Below, in pieces: positions 1 to 5,463 of a DNA stretch of 6,436 nt. Position numbers and translations under genes: made by a program. The DNA is from Actinomycetes bacterium. Lineage in GTDB: Bacteria; Actinomycetota; Acidimicrobiia; Spongiisociales; UBA5794. The number at the start of each line of letters is the position of its first letter. Position 1 is the stretch's first letter. The stretch spans positions 1 to 6,436 of the forward strand of contig JAMBLL010000329.1 of NCBI GenBank assembly GCA_023336765.1. The letters run 5' to 3'. The notes beneath the pieces were generated by a model. The model saw only the letters and a list, made by a program, of their open reading frames with translations, was not told the origin of the DNA and did no database searches.

Positions 1-36
1 GACGAGATGTCGTCCGGATCGGCGCCAAACGCCTGA
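1..36 (+). CDS. Possible C-terminal tail of an upstream gene (partial)
   Basis: Frame 1 is open from the window edge to a TGA at 34-36 and would encode the tail DEMSSGSAPNA. Third positions are mostly G or C, and the position just before the methyltransferase suits the end of a preceding plus-strand gene. Eleven codons cannot identify a product. The same bases can also be read on the minus strand as the N-terminus of a divergent ORF with ATG at 80-78, and in plus frame 3 as an open frame running to a stop at 195-197. The assignment is therefore a guess that depends on sequence left of the window. Confidence 0.2.
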   Translation, partial: DEMSSGSAPNA

Positions 37-48
37 TGAACCAGCAGG

Positions 49-54
49 TAAGGT
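49..54 (+). promoter_or_regulatory. TANNNT box or Shine-Dalgarno before the methyltransferase
   Basis: TAAGGT ends 6 bases before the GTG at 61 and fits an actinobacterial -10 element for a leaderless transcript. The overlapping bases 50-56, AAGGTGG, also resemble a Shine-Dalgarno sequence with a short 4-base spacer. The sequence alone cannot say which reading is right. Either one supports the GTG at 61 over the next in-frame ATG at 151. Confidence 0.35.
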
Positions 55-60
55 GGTGGT

Positions 61-669
61 GTGGCAGGTATAGAGTTCATCGATCACGACTGGACCTCCT
101 TTCTGGAGGCGACGACGAGCCGCGGACCGCTCGAGTACTTCCACTCCGCCATGGCGTTCGTCGATGGCCACAAGGGTGCGGGGCGCCAGGCAGTTGATCT
201 TGGATGTGGAGGCGGTGCAGACACGCGTCTGCTACTCGCGAGAGGCTGGAGTGTCCTGGCTGTCGATGCGGAACCCAAGGCGAGACTCCTCTTGGAGGAG
301 ACAACCCCGGAGCACCATCGTGACCGACTCGACATCGCCATTGGGCAGTTCCACGACGTGGATCTACCTCAAGCCGACCTGGTATACGCCCAATTCTCCT
401 TGCCGTTCGCTGGCGATCACCACGACGAAGCAGTCAGTAATGCTCTGGCGGCCGTCGTCCCCGGAGGCGCGTTCGTTGGGCAATTCTTCGGCGCGAACGA
501 CGATTGGGCCGACGACGCTGGAGTTGCCTGGGTCGATCGGACCTGGGTGGATCGAACCTTCTCCGATTTCACTGAACTCGACGTGGACGAACGGGACCAT
601 CGTGGCCCGTATGGCCAACACGGGGCCACCAAACGCTGGCACTTCTTCCACGTACGGGCCCGTCGCTGA
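61..669 (+). CDS. Class I SAM-dependent methyltransferase (TehB-like)
   Basis: This 202-residue soluble protein should transfer a methyl group from S-adenosylmethionine to an unidentified small molecule. Residues 45-55 (VDLGCGGGADT) are the glycine-rich SAM-binding motif I. D69 in AVDAEP is the acidic residue expected at the end of beta-2 that binds the ribose. Residues 101-116 fit the motif after beta-4, and VVPGGAFVGQFFG (132-144) is the usual beta-5 lead-in. The C-terminal KRWHFFHVRARR matches the K-x-WH-x-FH ending of a common TehB-like group, so the gene looks complete. The start is GTG; starting at the next ATG (151) would remove the N-terminal W-x-x-F-x-E-A segment typical of the group. 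It converges on the hydrolase with only 9 bases between the two stop codons. Substrate is unknown; the tellurite or thiopurine roles of relatives should not be assumed. Confidence 0.88.
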   Translation: MAGIEFIDHDWTSFLEATTSRGPLEYFHSAMAFVDGHKGAGRQAVDLGCGGGADTRLLLARGWSVLAVDAEPKARLLLEETTPEHHRDRLDIAIGQFHDVDLPQADLVYAQFSLPFAGDHHDEAVSNALAAVVPGGAFVGQFFGANDDWADDAGVAWVDRTWVDRTFSDFTELDVDERDHRGPYGQHGATKRWHFFHVRARR

Positions 670-681
670 GGAGCTTCCTCA
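667..681. terminator. Short hairpin made of two convergent stop codons
   Basis: TGAGGA-GCT-TCCTCA is a perfect 6-bp inverted repeat with a 3-base loop. Its left arm begins with the methyltransferase TGA (667-669) and its right arm ends with the complement of the hydrolase TGA (681-679). There is no U-tract on either side, so it may be only a weak terminator or pause site shared by the converging genes. The function is inferred; the symmetry is seen directly. Confidence 0.3.
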
Positions 682-1533
682 CGCGTCGATGGTCATGAGG
701 TCGGATCCCACCGTGACCTCGCCGGGGAAGACCTCTGTGATCTGTGAACGCATGAGTTCGATCGCGACGTCGGACTTCTCTCGGATGTGTGTGAGGATGA
801 GATGGCCGACGCCCGCCTCTTGCGCGATCGCCGCAGCTTGAGGTGCACCTGCAAGGACCTGCTCGGTCAGGAATGTCTCCTCTGAGGTCGTGATCTCTCC
901 CTCAGAAAGGTACGCACACATGACGAGCGCATCGGCTTGGTGAGCAAGATCCGCCAACTCGAGTCCCGCCACAGCATCACCTGAAATGGCCACATGTCGT
1001 CCCTCCGCTGAGATCCTGTAACCGTTGGCGGACCACTCCTCGATTGAGAGTTCGATACCCATCGAGCCGTGTTCGACCTGACCGGAGGTGACCTCCACTC
1101 CGTTTGGGAGGTCGATGCGTTGGCTGAGGACTTCCTTCACCTCGAGGAACGCCCGTGGATGGTCCAGGAGACGTCCGTGGACCCATTCCTCCGCGATTCG
1201 AAAGTTGATGTCCCGCGCATAGACCTGGTCGAGCAACCCGTCGATGATGGCGGCGGTACCTGGTGGCCCGAAGACCGGCAGGGGTCGCGTACGGCCGTTG
1301 TTCCAAGCAGCAAGGATCAGGTCACCCAGTCCACCGATATGGTCGAAGTGGTGGTGTGTGATGAACACGGCGTCAAGATCTTCGGCTCGAACGTTCGCTC
1401 TTACGAGTTGCGTTGCGACTCCGCGTCCAGCGTCGAATAGCACTGCCAGCCTCGAAGCTTCGACGAGCGTTGCGGGGCCCTGACGCTCAGGGTCCGGGCG
1501 TGGCCCTCCTGTACCCAATAGCGTGACGTGCAT
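679..1533 (-). CDS. RNase Z-like metallo-beta-lactamase-fold hydrolase
   Basis: This 284-residue protein is a probable zinc-dependent hydrolase of the MBL superfamily, likely cytoplasmic because no signal peptide is seen. Residues 60-65 (HHHFDH) form the H-x-H-x-D-H metal motif. H155 in QVEH, D186 in ISGDA and H249 in LTHI supply the remaining ligands expected of a dinuclear site. The start MHVTLLGTGGPRP, the GPPG segment near 89-92 and the SGD/LTHI order place it near ribonuclease Z and the AtsA-type arylsulfatases rather than beta-lactamases proper. Length is normal for MBL hydrolases of this branch and slightly short for tRNase Z. An in-frame stop lies 9 bases upstream, so the ATG at 1533-1531 is the natural start. 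It follows nfuA by 34 bp on the same strand, so the two probably share a transcript. A substrate cannot be named: 3'-tRNA processing, phosphodiester or sulfate-ester cleavage are all possible. Confidence 0.88.
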   Translation of the reverse strand: MHVTLLGTGGPRPDPERQGPATLVEASRLAVLFDAGRGVATQLVRANVRAEDLDAVFITHHHFDHIGGLGDLILAAWNNGRTRPLPVFGPPGTAAIIDGLLDQVYARDINFRIAEEWVHGRLLDHPRAFLEVKEVLSQRIDLPNGVEVTSGQVEHGSMGIELSIEEWSANGYRISAEGRHVAISGDAVAGLELADLAHQADALVMCAYLSEGEITTSEETFLTEQVLAGAPQAAAIAQEAGVGHLILTHIREKSDVAIELMRSQITEVFPGEVTVGSDLMTIDA

Positions 1534-1539
1534 CCCGTC

Positions 1540-1545
1540 ACCCTA
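1540..1545 (-). promoter_or_regulatory. TANNNT box before the MBL hydrolase
   Basis: On the minus strand TAGGGT is followed by GACGGG and then the ATG, a 6-base gap suited to a leaderless start. It lies in the 34-bp space after nfuA, so it could be an internal promoter that uncouples the hydrolase from nfuA. It may also be chance, and TAGGGTGA could act as a poor Shine-Dalgarno sequence. Confidence 0.3.
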
Positions 1546-1567
1546 CGGCATTCTCTACGCCAGAAGC

Positions 1568-2200
1568 CTATTTCTTGGACTGCTCGTAGTAGGGGTTGTC
1601 GCCTGCGTTGTGGTCGGTGACGTCGATCACCTGGAGTATTTCAGGCACCATTGAGAGGATCGTGGCTTCGATGCCCTGAGACAGGGTGACTCCGGCCAAT
1701 CCGCAACCCTGGCAAGCGCCGCCGAGGCGGACATATGCCGTGTTCTCCTCAACGGCGACGAGTTCGGTTGTTCCGCCGTGTGCGGCGATCGCGGGATTGA
1801 TCTGTTCTCTGATGACCTGCTCGACGCGCTCTGGTATCGGGCCCGAAAGATCTGCGGATGTGCCGGTGCCGAGGATCTCTGGAGACGGCGAATTCGGGTT
1901 GTCGATACTCAGTCCGGGGTTCACCAGACTCTTTGACATGGCGAGTGTCGCCCCTGTGAGGTTCGAAACGCTCGCCTGGGGGACCGCCACCGGCAGGTCA
2001 CCATGGTGCTCAACGATGTCATCCGTGTCGACCTGATCGAGCGGTGTCATATGCATGGCATAGGTGAATTCGGTGCCCTTGGCTCCCGTGATCGCTAGAA
2101 CGAGAGCGAGGTCGCCGGCATCGGGTTCACCGGCACGAATCGTGAGAAGCTTCTCAAGGGCTTGGTCTGTGATGGTGATGATGCGAGAATCAGTTGTCAT
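1568..2200 (-). CDS. nfuA: NfuA-type Fe-S cluster carrier protein
   Basis: This 210-residue protein has the two-part NfuA plan. Residues 6-105 form an A-type (IscA/HesB-like) domain that has lost all its cysteines, as in Escherichia coli NfuA. Residues 121-197 form a NifU-like Nfu domain. The only cysteines in the protein are C163 and C166, in GACQGCGLAGVTLSQGIE, the C-x-x-C that binds a [4Fe-4S] cluster between two subunits. The tail VTDHNAGDNPYYEQSKK is typical of actinobacterial-style NfuA. The role is to carry assembled clusters to target apoproteins in the cytoplasm. No suf or isc genes are in view. Its ATG shares two bases with the start of the divergent ATP-grasp gene, so its promoter must lie inside that gene's coding sequence. 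No convincing Shine-Dalgarno sequence or TANNNT box precedes it. The MBL hydrolase follows 34 bp downstream. Assignment to NfuA is strong; target proteins are unknown. Confidence 0.93.
   Translation of the reverse strand: MTTDSRIITITDQALEKLLTIRAGEPDAGDLALVLAITGAKGTEFTYAMHMTPLDQVDTDDIVEHHGDLPVAVPQASVSNLTGATLAMSKSLVNPGLSIDNPNSPSPEILGTGTSADLSGPIPERVEQVIREQINPAIAAHGGTTELVAVEENTAYVRLGGACQGCGLAGVTLSQGIEATILSMVPEILQVIDVTDHNAGDNPYYEQSKK
2185..2190 (+). promoter_or_regulatory. Weak extended -10-like box before the ATP-grasp gene
   Basis: TGC-GAGAAT lies 8 bases before the ATG at 2199. It keeps A2 and T6 of the TANNNT pattern and has a TGN extension, but lacks the first T. It lies inside codons 4-6 of nfuA on the opposite strand. 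It is listed because the spacing matches the better boxes elsewhere in the window. Support is weak. Confidence 0.2.
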
Positions 2201-3521
2201 GACGGTTAACCCAATCAGAGGCGAGTACGAATTACTTGATGATGATACGGACGATGCGCCTCGTCGAGTACGAAATCCACTCTTGGTTCTGGTCGTCCCG
2301 GCAGGCAGTTACCGAGCGGCGGACTTCGTGGCAGCAACTCGGTCACTGCGCGTGGACCTGGTTGTTGCCTCGGATGGTGATCTTCCGATGGGCGATATTG
2401 GCCGGTCTCGTTCGCTGTCGATCGACTTCCAGCGGCCAGAATGGTCCGCTTCGCGTATCGCGAATCTCAAACCTCAGCCCGATGCGGTCGTCGCTGTGGA
2501 TGATTCGGGTGTGTTGATAGCGTCGCTGGCTTCCACGATCCTGGGGGTCGCGACGAACCCGGCAAGTTCAGTAGCTGCGACGAGGAACAAAGTACAGATG
2601 CGCGGCCTGCTCGCGAGTGCCGGCGTGTCCCAGCCAGCGTTTCGCGTGGCAGGCCGAAGCGCGGTGGCAGCAATGGCGGCCGACCTCGGCTACGCGTGTG
2701 TTGTGAAGCCTCGTGGGTTGTCCGCGAGCCGCGGAGTTATCCGGGTCGACAACGCGCAGGAGGCAGAAGCTGCCGAGGAGCGTATCCGCCAGATTGTGGC
2801 CGACTCAGGGGGTGATCCGGACGAGGATCTTCTCGTGGAGGCGTTCGTGCCTGGTCCCGAGGTTGCAGTTGAGGGGATGATCGTTCGCGGTGAACTCGTA
2901 GTACTGGCCTTGCTTGACAAGCCAGACCCCCTCGATGGACCCTACTTCGAAGAGACGATGTTCGTGACACCGTCGCGCCACGCCCCTCATATCCAGGAGG
3001 AGATCGTTCGTGTCGTGGGTGGTGCGACAGCCTCCCTCGGTCTCGTCTCGGGGCCGGTGCATGCAGAGGTCCGGATCGGTCCTCATGGCGTCGTTCTGAT
3101 CGAGGTTGCGGCGCGCCCGATCGGTGGGCTGTGCGGCCGTGCGCTCACTTTTGGCTTGCTCGGAGAGTCGCTTGAGTCTGTGATCATTCGCGGTGCGTTG
3201 GGCATGCCAGGTGCTGGAACTGACAGTGCAGTTGCTGCGACAGGAGTGTTGATGATCCCGATCCCCGAGGCAGGGAGGCTCATCGCTATTGACGGTGTCG
3301 AGGAAGCACTTGCCGTTGAAGGGGTCACCGAGTTCGATCAGACCATCGCGATCGGAAGAACGGTGCGCCCGCTTCCTGATGGGTCGAGGTATCTGGGGTT
3401 CATCTTCGCGATAGGTATCTCCCCCGACGACGTCGAGCATTCCTTGCGTCGCGCCCACGACTGCCTCATCATCGCCATCGAACCTGGCGAAGTTACACCG
3501 GATTCATCGACCGTCTGCTAG
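2199..3521 (+). CDS. ATP-grasp carboxylate-amine ligase (L-amino-acid ligase-like)
   Basis: This 440-residue cytoplasmic enzyme should use ATP to make an acyl-phosphate and join it to an amine. Residues 27-115 form a Rossmann-like pre-ATP-grasp domain opening with LVLVVPAGSYRAADF. TRNKVQMRGLLASAGV (128-143) is the usual lead-in to the ATP-grasp fold. VVKPRGLSASRGV (168-180) carries the ATP-binding lysine K170 and the phosphate loop. E214 in LLVEAFVPGPE lies in the hinge, and E290 (HAEVRI) and E302 (LIEVAARPIGG) are the expected metal-binding glutamates. Residues about 347-428 resemble the LAL_C2 C-terminal domain of L-amino-acid ligases. The amino and acyl substrates cannot be read from sequence; a dipeptide or amino-acid conjugate is likely. 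Start choice: the ATG at 2199 interlocks with the nfuA start, while a TTG at 2283 would begin at MVLVVPAGSYRA and match many relatives. The acidic 28-residue leader is therefore uncertain. The stop overlaps that of the next, convergent gene. Confidence 0.87.
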   Translation: MTVNPIRGEYELLDDDTDDAPRRVRNPLLVLVVPAGSYRAADFVAATRSLRVDLVVASDGDLPMGDIGRSRSLSIDFQRPEWSASRIANLKPQPDAVVAVDDSGVLIASLASTILGVATNPASSVAATRNKVQMRGLLASAGVSQPAFRVAGRSAVAAMAADLGYACVVKPRGLSASRGVIRVDNAQEAEAAEERIRQIVADSGGDPDEDLLVEAFVPGPEVAVEGMIVRGELVVLALLDKPDPLDGPYFEETMFVTPSRHAPHIQEEIVRVVGGATASLGLVSGPVHAEVRIGPHGVVLIEVAARPIGGLCGRALTFGLLGESLESVIIRGALGMPGAGTDSAVAATGVLMIPIPEAGRLIAIDGVEEALAVEGVTEFDQTIAIGRTVRPLPDGSRYLGFIFAIGISPDDVEHSLRRAHDCLIIAIEPGEVTPDSSTVC

Positions 3522-3733
3522 ATCAGAAGGCTTGCCGCCCCCCAGGTGCCGACCAGAGTGCCGACAGCCAGGAGCCAGTATGCCCGTACCGCGCGGAACT
3601 CGCCGGTCTCGCCCTTTGGCGCTTTCCCCCGCTTGTTCTGGATGATCGCGAACAGGTTTCCCAGCACCATTGCAGCGCCGAATGCAAGAGCCATCTGCTT
3701 GACAAGAAGATCGAGGTCGACGAGTTGTTCCAC
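3518..3733 (-). CDS. Small two-helix membrane protein, unknown function
   Basis: This 71-residue protein has two hydrophobic segments, about 10-31 (rich in L, A, V, F) and 51-71 (ending WGAASLLI). They are joined by a basic loop, QNKRGKAPKGETGEFRAVR. By the positive-inside rule it is a hairpin with the loop in the cytoplasm and both ends outside. There is no signal peptide or catalytic motif. The start is GTG at 3733; an ATG at residue 14 would cut into the first helix and is less likely. TAGCGT ends 7 bases before the GTG, supporting that start. The stop codon interlocks with the ATP-grasp stop in CTAG (3518-3521). It is divergent from the larger membrane protein across a 50-bp spacer, so the two may share regulation. 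I do not recognise a named family; similar short conserved hypotheticals are common in actinobacteria. Confidence 0.68.
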   Translation of the reverse strand: MEQLVDLDLLVKQMALAFGAAMVLGNLFAIIQNKRGKAPKGETGEFRAVRAYWLLAVGTLVGTWGAASLLI

Positions 3734-3740
3734 TGGCGGG

Positions 3741-3746
3741 ACGCTA
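3741..3746 (-). promoter_or_regulatory. TANNNT box for the small membrane protein
   Basis: On the minus strand TAGCGT is followed by CCCGCCA and then GTG, a 7-base gap ideal for transcription starting at the start codon. No Shine-Dalgarno sequence is present. It lies in the 50-bp divergent spacer and is back-to-back with the box at 3776-3781. No clear -35 was found. Confidence 0.42.
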
Positions 3747-3775
3747 GCGACAGTTCGGGTAAATCAGTGGTCGGA

Positions 3776-3781
3776 TACGCT
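3776..3781 (+). promoter_or_regulatory. TANNNT box for the four-helix membrane protein
   Basis: TACGCT lies 8 bases before the ATG at 3790 and only 2 bases before the alternative ATG at 3784. If it is a -10 element, transcription would begin at or next to 3790, favouring a leaderless start there. No Shine-Dalgarno sequence precedes either ATG. Confidence 0.38.
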
Positions 3782-3789
3782 CAATGGTC

Positions 3790-4713
3790 ATGGGAATACG
3801 ACAATCATCGCTCAACGGACCTGCCGCGCGCTCGCGCCCTCGATCAGCTGCCCTGACGATCGCGCTCTGGACGTTCGGCCTGGCAACATCCCTGTTCCTC
3901 ATCGGCATGTGGGGACGGACCGTGGCCGTCGATAGCGGGGCGATCGAGGCCTCGGCGCGCACCATCATCGATTCTGACATCGCTACGGACAGGATCAACA
4001 CGTGGTTCGAGGAGGGGCTCACGACCGCCGCGGGGATCGATTCGGAAACGGCTCGTTCCGTGGCCCTTGCGATCGAGTCGAAGCCGGAGTATCAGGAGGC
4101 CGTCGATGCCATCACCGCTGCCTTCGTCAACAGCCTGTTCGCTGCTGAAGGCGACACGACCCGGGTCGACCTCGAGCGGACACTCCTACCACTCGTACCG
4201 GTGGTAGCTGATGAGCTGGCGCTCCGCGATGTCCCTGTTGAAGAGGAACGGATCGAGGAACTGCTCGATGACGCAGGTGTTGTCGAACTTGACGCGGGTG
4301 AAACAGCTTCCGTTGCCGCGGTCGTATCGGACGCGCGGGTGTTCCTCACCCAGGTCGTTGTCGTGTCCATTCTTGGAATGCTCATTGCAGGAATGGTCGC
4401 CGTGTCCCTTGCCCCGCAACGGTGGGCAATGGTGAGACAACTCTCGACACGGGTCCTGATCGCCGCACTGTCCTACAGCGTGGTCCTGCAACTCGCCGGA
4501 TGGGCACTCGATCCAAGCCGTGGTCGGTCTCCGATCTCGGGCGCTGCGGGGACTCTCTTGTCGTCGAACTCACACGTGTTCCTGATGCTTGGTGGTCTCG
4601 CTGGAGTCGGTGCAGCCGTTGGCTATTGGTTCACGCCGCGTCGACGAGATCCCGTGATCGAGCACCCGATGGAAACGGCCGATGACGACACGCGAGAGAT
4701 GCTGTCCGTCTGA
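3790..4713 (+). CDS. Four-helix membrane protein with extracytoplasmic domain
   Basis: The protein has 307 residues from ATG 3790, or 309 from ATG 3784. The N-terminus is basic (AARSRPR), followed by a helix at about 19-41. Residues 42-185 form an acidic, mostly alpha-helical domain rich in E, D, A and T. Helices follow at about 186-206, 220-239 and 261-281, then a basic TPRRRDP and an acidic tail. Basic loops (PQRWAMVRQ, TPRRR) place both ends in the cytoplasm and the large domain outside. There are no cysteines and no catalytic motif. The plan resembles a loose set of actinobacterial hypothetical membrane proteins with one N-terminal helix, an extracellular helical domain and C-terminal helices; this comparison is from memory and no function is known. 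It may act as a sensor, scaffold or envelope factor, but nothing in the sequence decides. It is divergent from the small membrane protein and convergent with the sulfotransferase-like gene. Confidence 0.75.
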   Translation: MGIRQSSLNGPAARSRPRSAALTIALWTFGLATSLFLIGMWGRTVAVDSGAIEASARTIIDSDIATDRINTWFEEGLTTAAGIDSETARSVALAIESKPEYQEAVDAITAAFVNSLFAAEGDTTRVDLERTLLPLVPVVADELALRDVPVEEERIEELLDDAGVVELDAGETASVAAVVSDARVFLTQVVVVSILGMLIAGMVAVSLAPQRWAMVRQLSTRVLIAALSYSVVLQLAGWALDPSRGRSPISGAAGTLLSSNSHVFLMLGGLAGVGAAVGYWFTPRRRDPVIEHPMETADDDTREMLSV

Positions 4714-4721
4714 CGATCGGT

Positions 4722-4738
4722 GCCCAGCCTTCGTGGGC
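4722..4738. terminator. Hairpin between convergent genes
   Basis: GCCCA-GCCTTCG-TGGGC forms a 5-bp stem with a 7-base loop, extendable by one wobble pair. It lies in the 33-bp space between the stop codons of the membrane protein and the sulfotransferase-like gene. Placement suits a bidirectional terminator, but neither side has a U-run and the stem is short. No other structure is evident in this spacer. Confidence 0.32.
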
Positions 4739-4746
4739 GGCTCTTC

Positions 4747-5463
4747 TCAGATCGCGTACTCTGTCAGACGCTCGTACAGAGGTTCACATAGTGCGTAGGT
4801 GTCCGCGAGTTCGGGAGGCAACGCCTCACCCGTCGAGAGGGGCGGCTCGAACCCCGTAGTTGCATGAAGTCTTGTGTACCAGTGTGGTCCCCACACACCA
4901 TCGATGCTCTTGGGTCCGACAGGCCACGAGAGCATCGCAGGGTCGAATGGCACACCGAGAGCTTCACAGAGCGCACTCAATGTCACGCCGGGATCGTTGA
5001 GCACGGCACCAGAGTCGACGACGATCGGCGTTGCCCCAGACGCGAGGGTCTCGTCGAGGATCTCCACCTGGTCCTCATAGCCGGTGTCTGCAAGGGATGG
5101 GACTCTTCCAAGGCCTCTCGAGAGCGAGGGGATCATGTCGATCGGGTCACGGGTCAGGATGAAGCCTGTCATGTCCTTGATGAACCCGCGATCCATGCCC
5201 ACGATGTGGTGGGCCATGTTCTTGATGAACAGCAGTGGCGTATAGACCTCGCTTCCCAGCATCAGTTCGAGCACAGCGTGTTCGTGCCTCGGGAGTGCTT
5301 CGAGCACCTCGTCCCTCATCGGATGGTCGAGACCGGTCACATCGAGGAAGTGTGCGTACATGGGTTCGTCGAGAACCGTCGTGTCGCTTCTCTGATTCCA
5401 TGCGTACATCATCGCTGTCGAGATATTGCGTGGCGCCGCCCACATGTTGATGATCCGGGTCAT
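4747..5463 (-). CDS. Sulfotransferase-like P-loop protein paired with aminotransferase
   Basis: This 238-residue protein has the P-loop fold of PAPS-dependent sulfotransferases. Residues 7-18 (MWAAPRNISTAM) are the 5'-phosphosulfate-binding loop, with R12, S15 and T16. R105 in LTRDPIDMIPSL together with S113 fits the 3'-phosphate-binding site. VLDEPMYAHFL (30-40) and the stretch IDGVWGPHWYTRLHATTGF (187-205) mark a distinct subgroup; I recall similar sequence at the N-terminus of plant 'branched-chain aminotransferase-like' proteins, where it is fused to a class IV aminotransferase. The gene starts inside the aminotransferase stop (ATGA overlap) and has a strong AGGAGG 7 bases upstream, so the two proteins are translated together and probably act in one process. 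Whether it truly transfers sulfate is unproven; the fold also serves other nucleotide-dependent transferases. It is complete and cytoplasmic, with no signal peptide. Confidence 0.83.
   Translation of the reverse strand: MTRIINMWAAPRNISTAMMYAWNQRSDTTVLDEPMYAHFLDVTGLDHPMRDEVLEALPRHEHAVLELMLGSEVYTPLLFIKNMAHHIVGMDRGFIKDMTGFILTRDPIDMIPSLSRGLGRVPSLADTGYEDQVEILDETLASGATPIVVDSGAVLNDPGVTLSALCEALGVPFDPAMLSWPVGPKSIDGVWGPHWYTRLHATTGFEPPLSTGEALPPELADTYALCEPLYERLTEYAI

Noticed and set aside
1..80. Minus-strand open frame from ATG 80-78 through the left edge, with a plausible-looking peptide (segments such as PYLLVHQAFG and ADPDD).
   Set aside because: It would overlap the methyltransferase start by 20 bases. 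The AGGAGG upstream (100-95) sits 14 bases from the ATG, too far, and is explained by methyltransferase codons. It cannot be judged without the sequence to the left.
164..841. Plus-strand open frame of 225 codons overlapping the methyltransferase and the hydrolase end.
   Set aside because: It crosses the convergent gene boundary, overlaps the conserved SAM-binding frame and has shadow-like S/R/T-rich composition.
2064..2198. In-frame upstream extension of the ATP-grasp protein to an ATG at 2064.
   Set aside because: The added 45 residues are low-complexity serine/arginine-rich sequence lying antisense to the nfuA A-type domain, typical of a shadow frame.
2805..3458. Minus-strand open frame of 217 codons inside the ATP-grasp gene.
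   Set aside because: It is antisense to conserved ATP-grasp motifs and has R/H/T-rich composition with no domain signature.
679..5463. A sulfur-ester system linking the MBL hydrolase (possible sulfatase) with the sulfotransferase-like protein.
   Set aside because: The genes are far apart, on separate transcripts, and sulfatase activity is only one of several options for the hydrolase.
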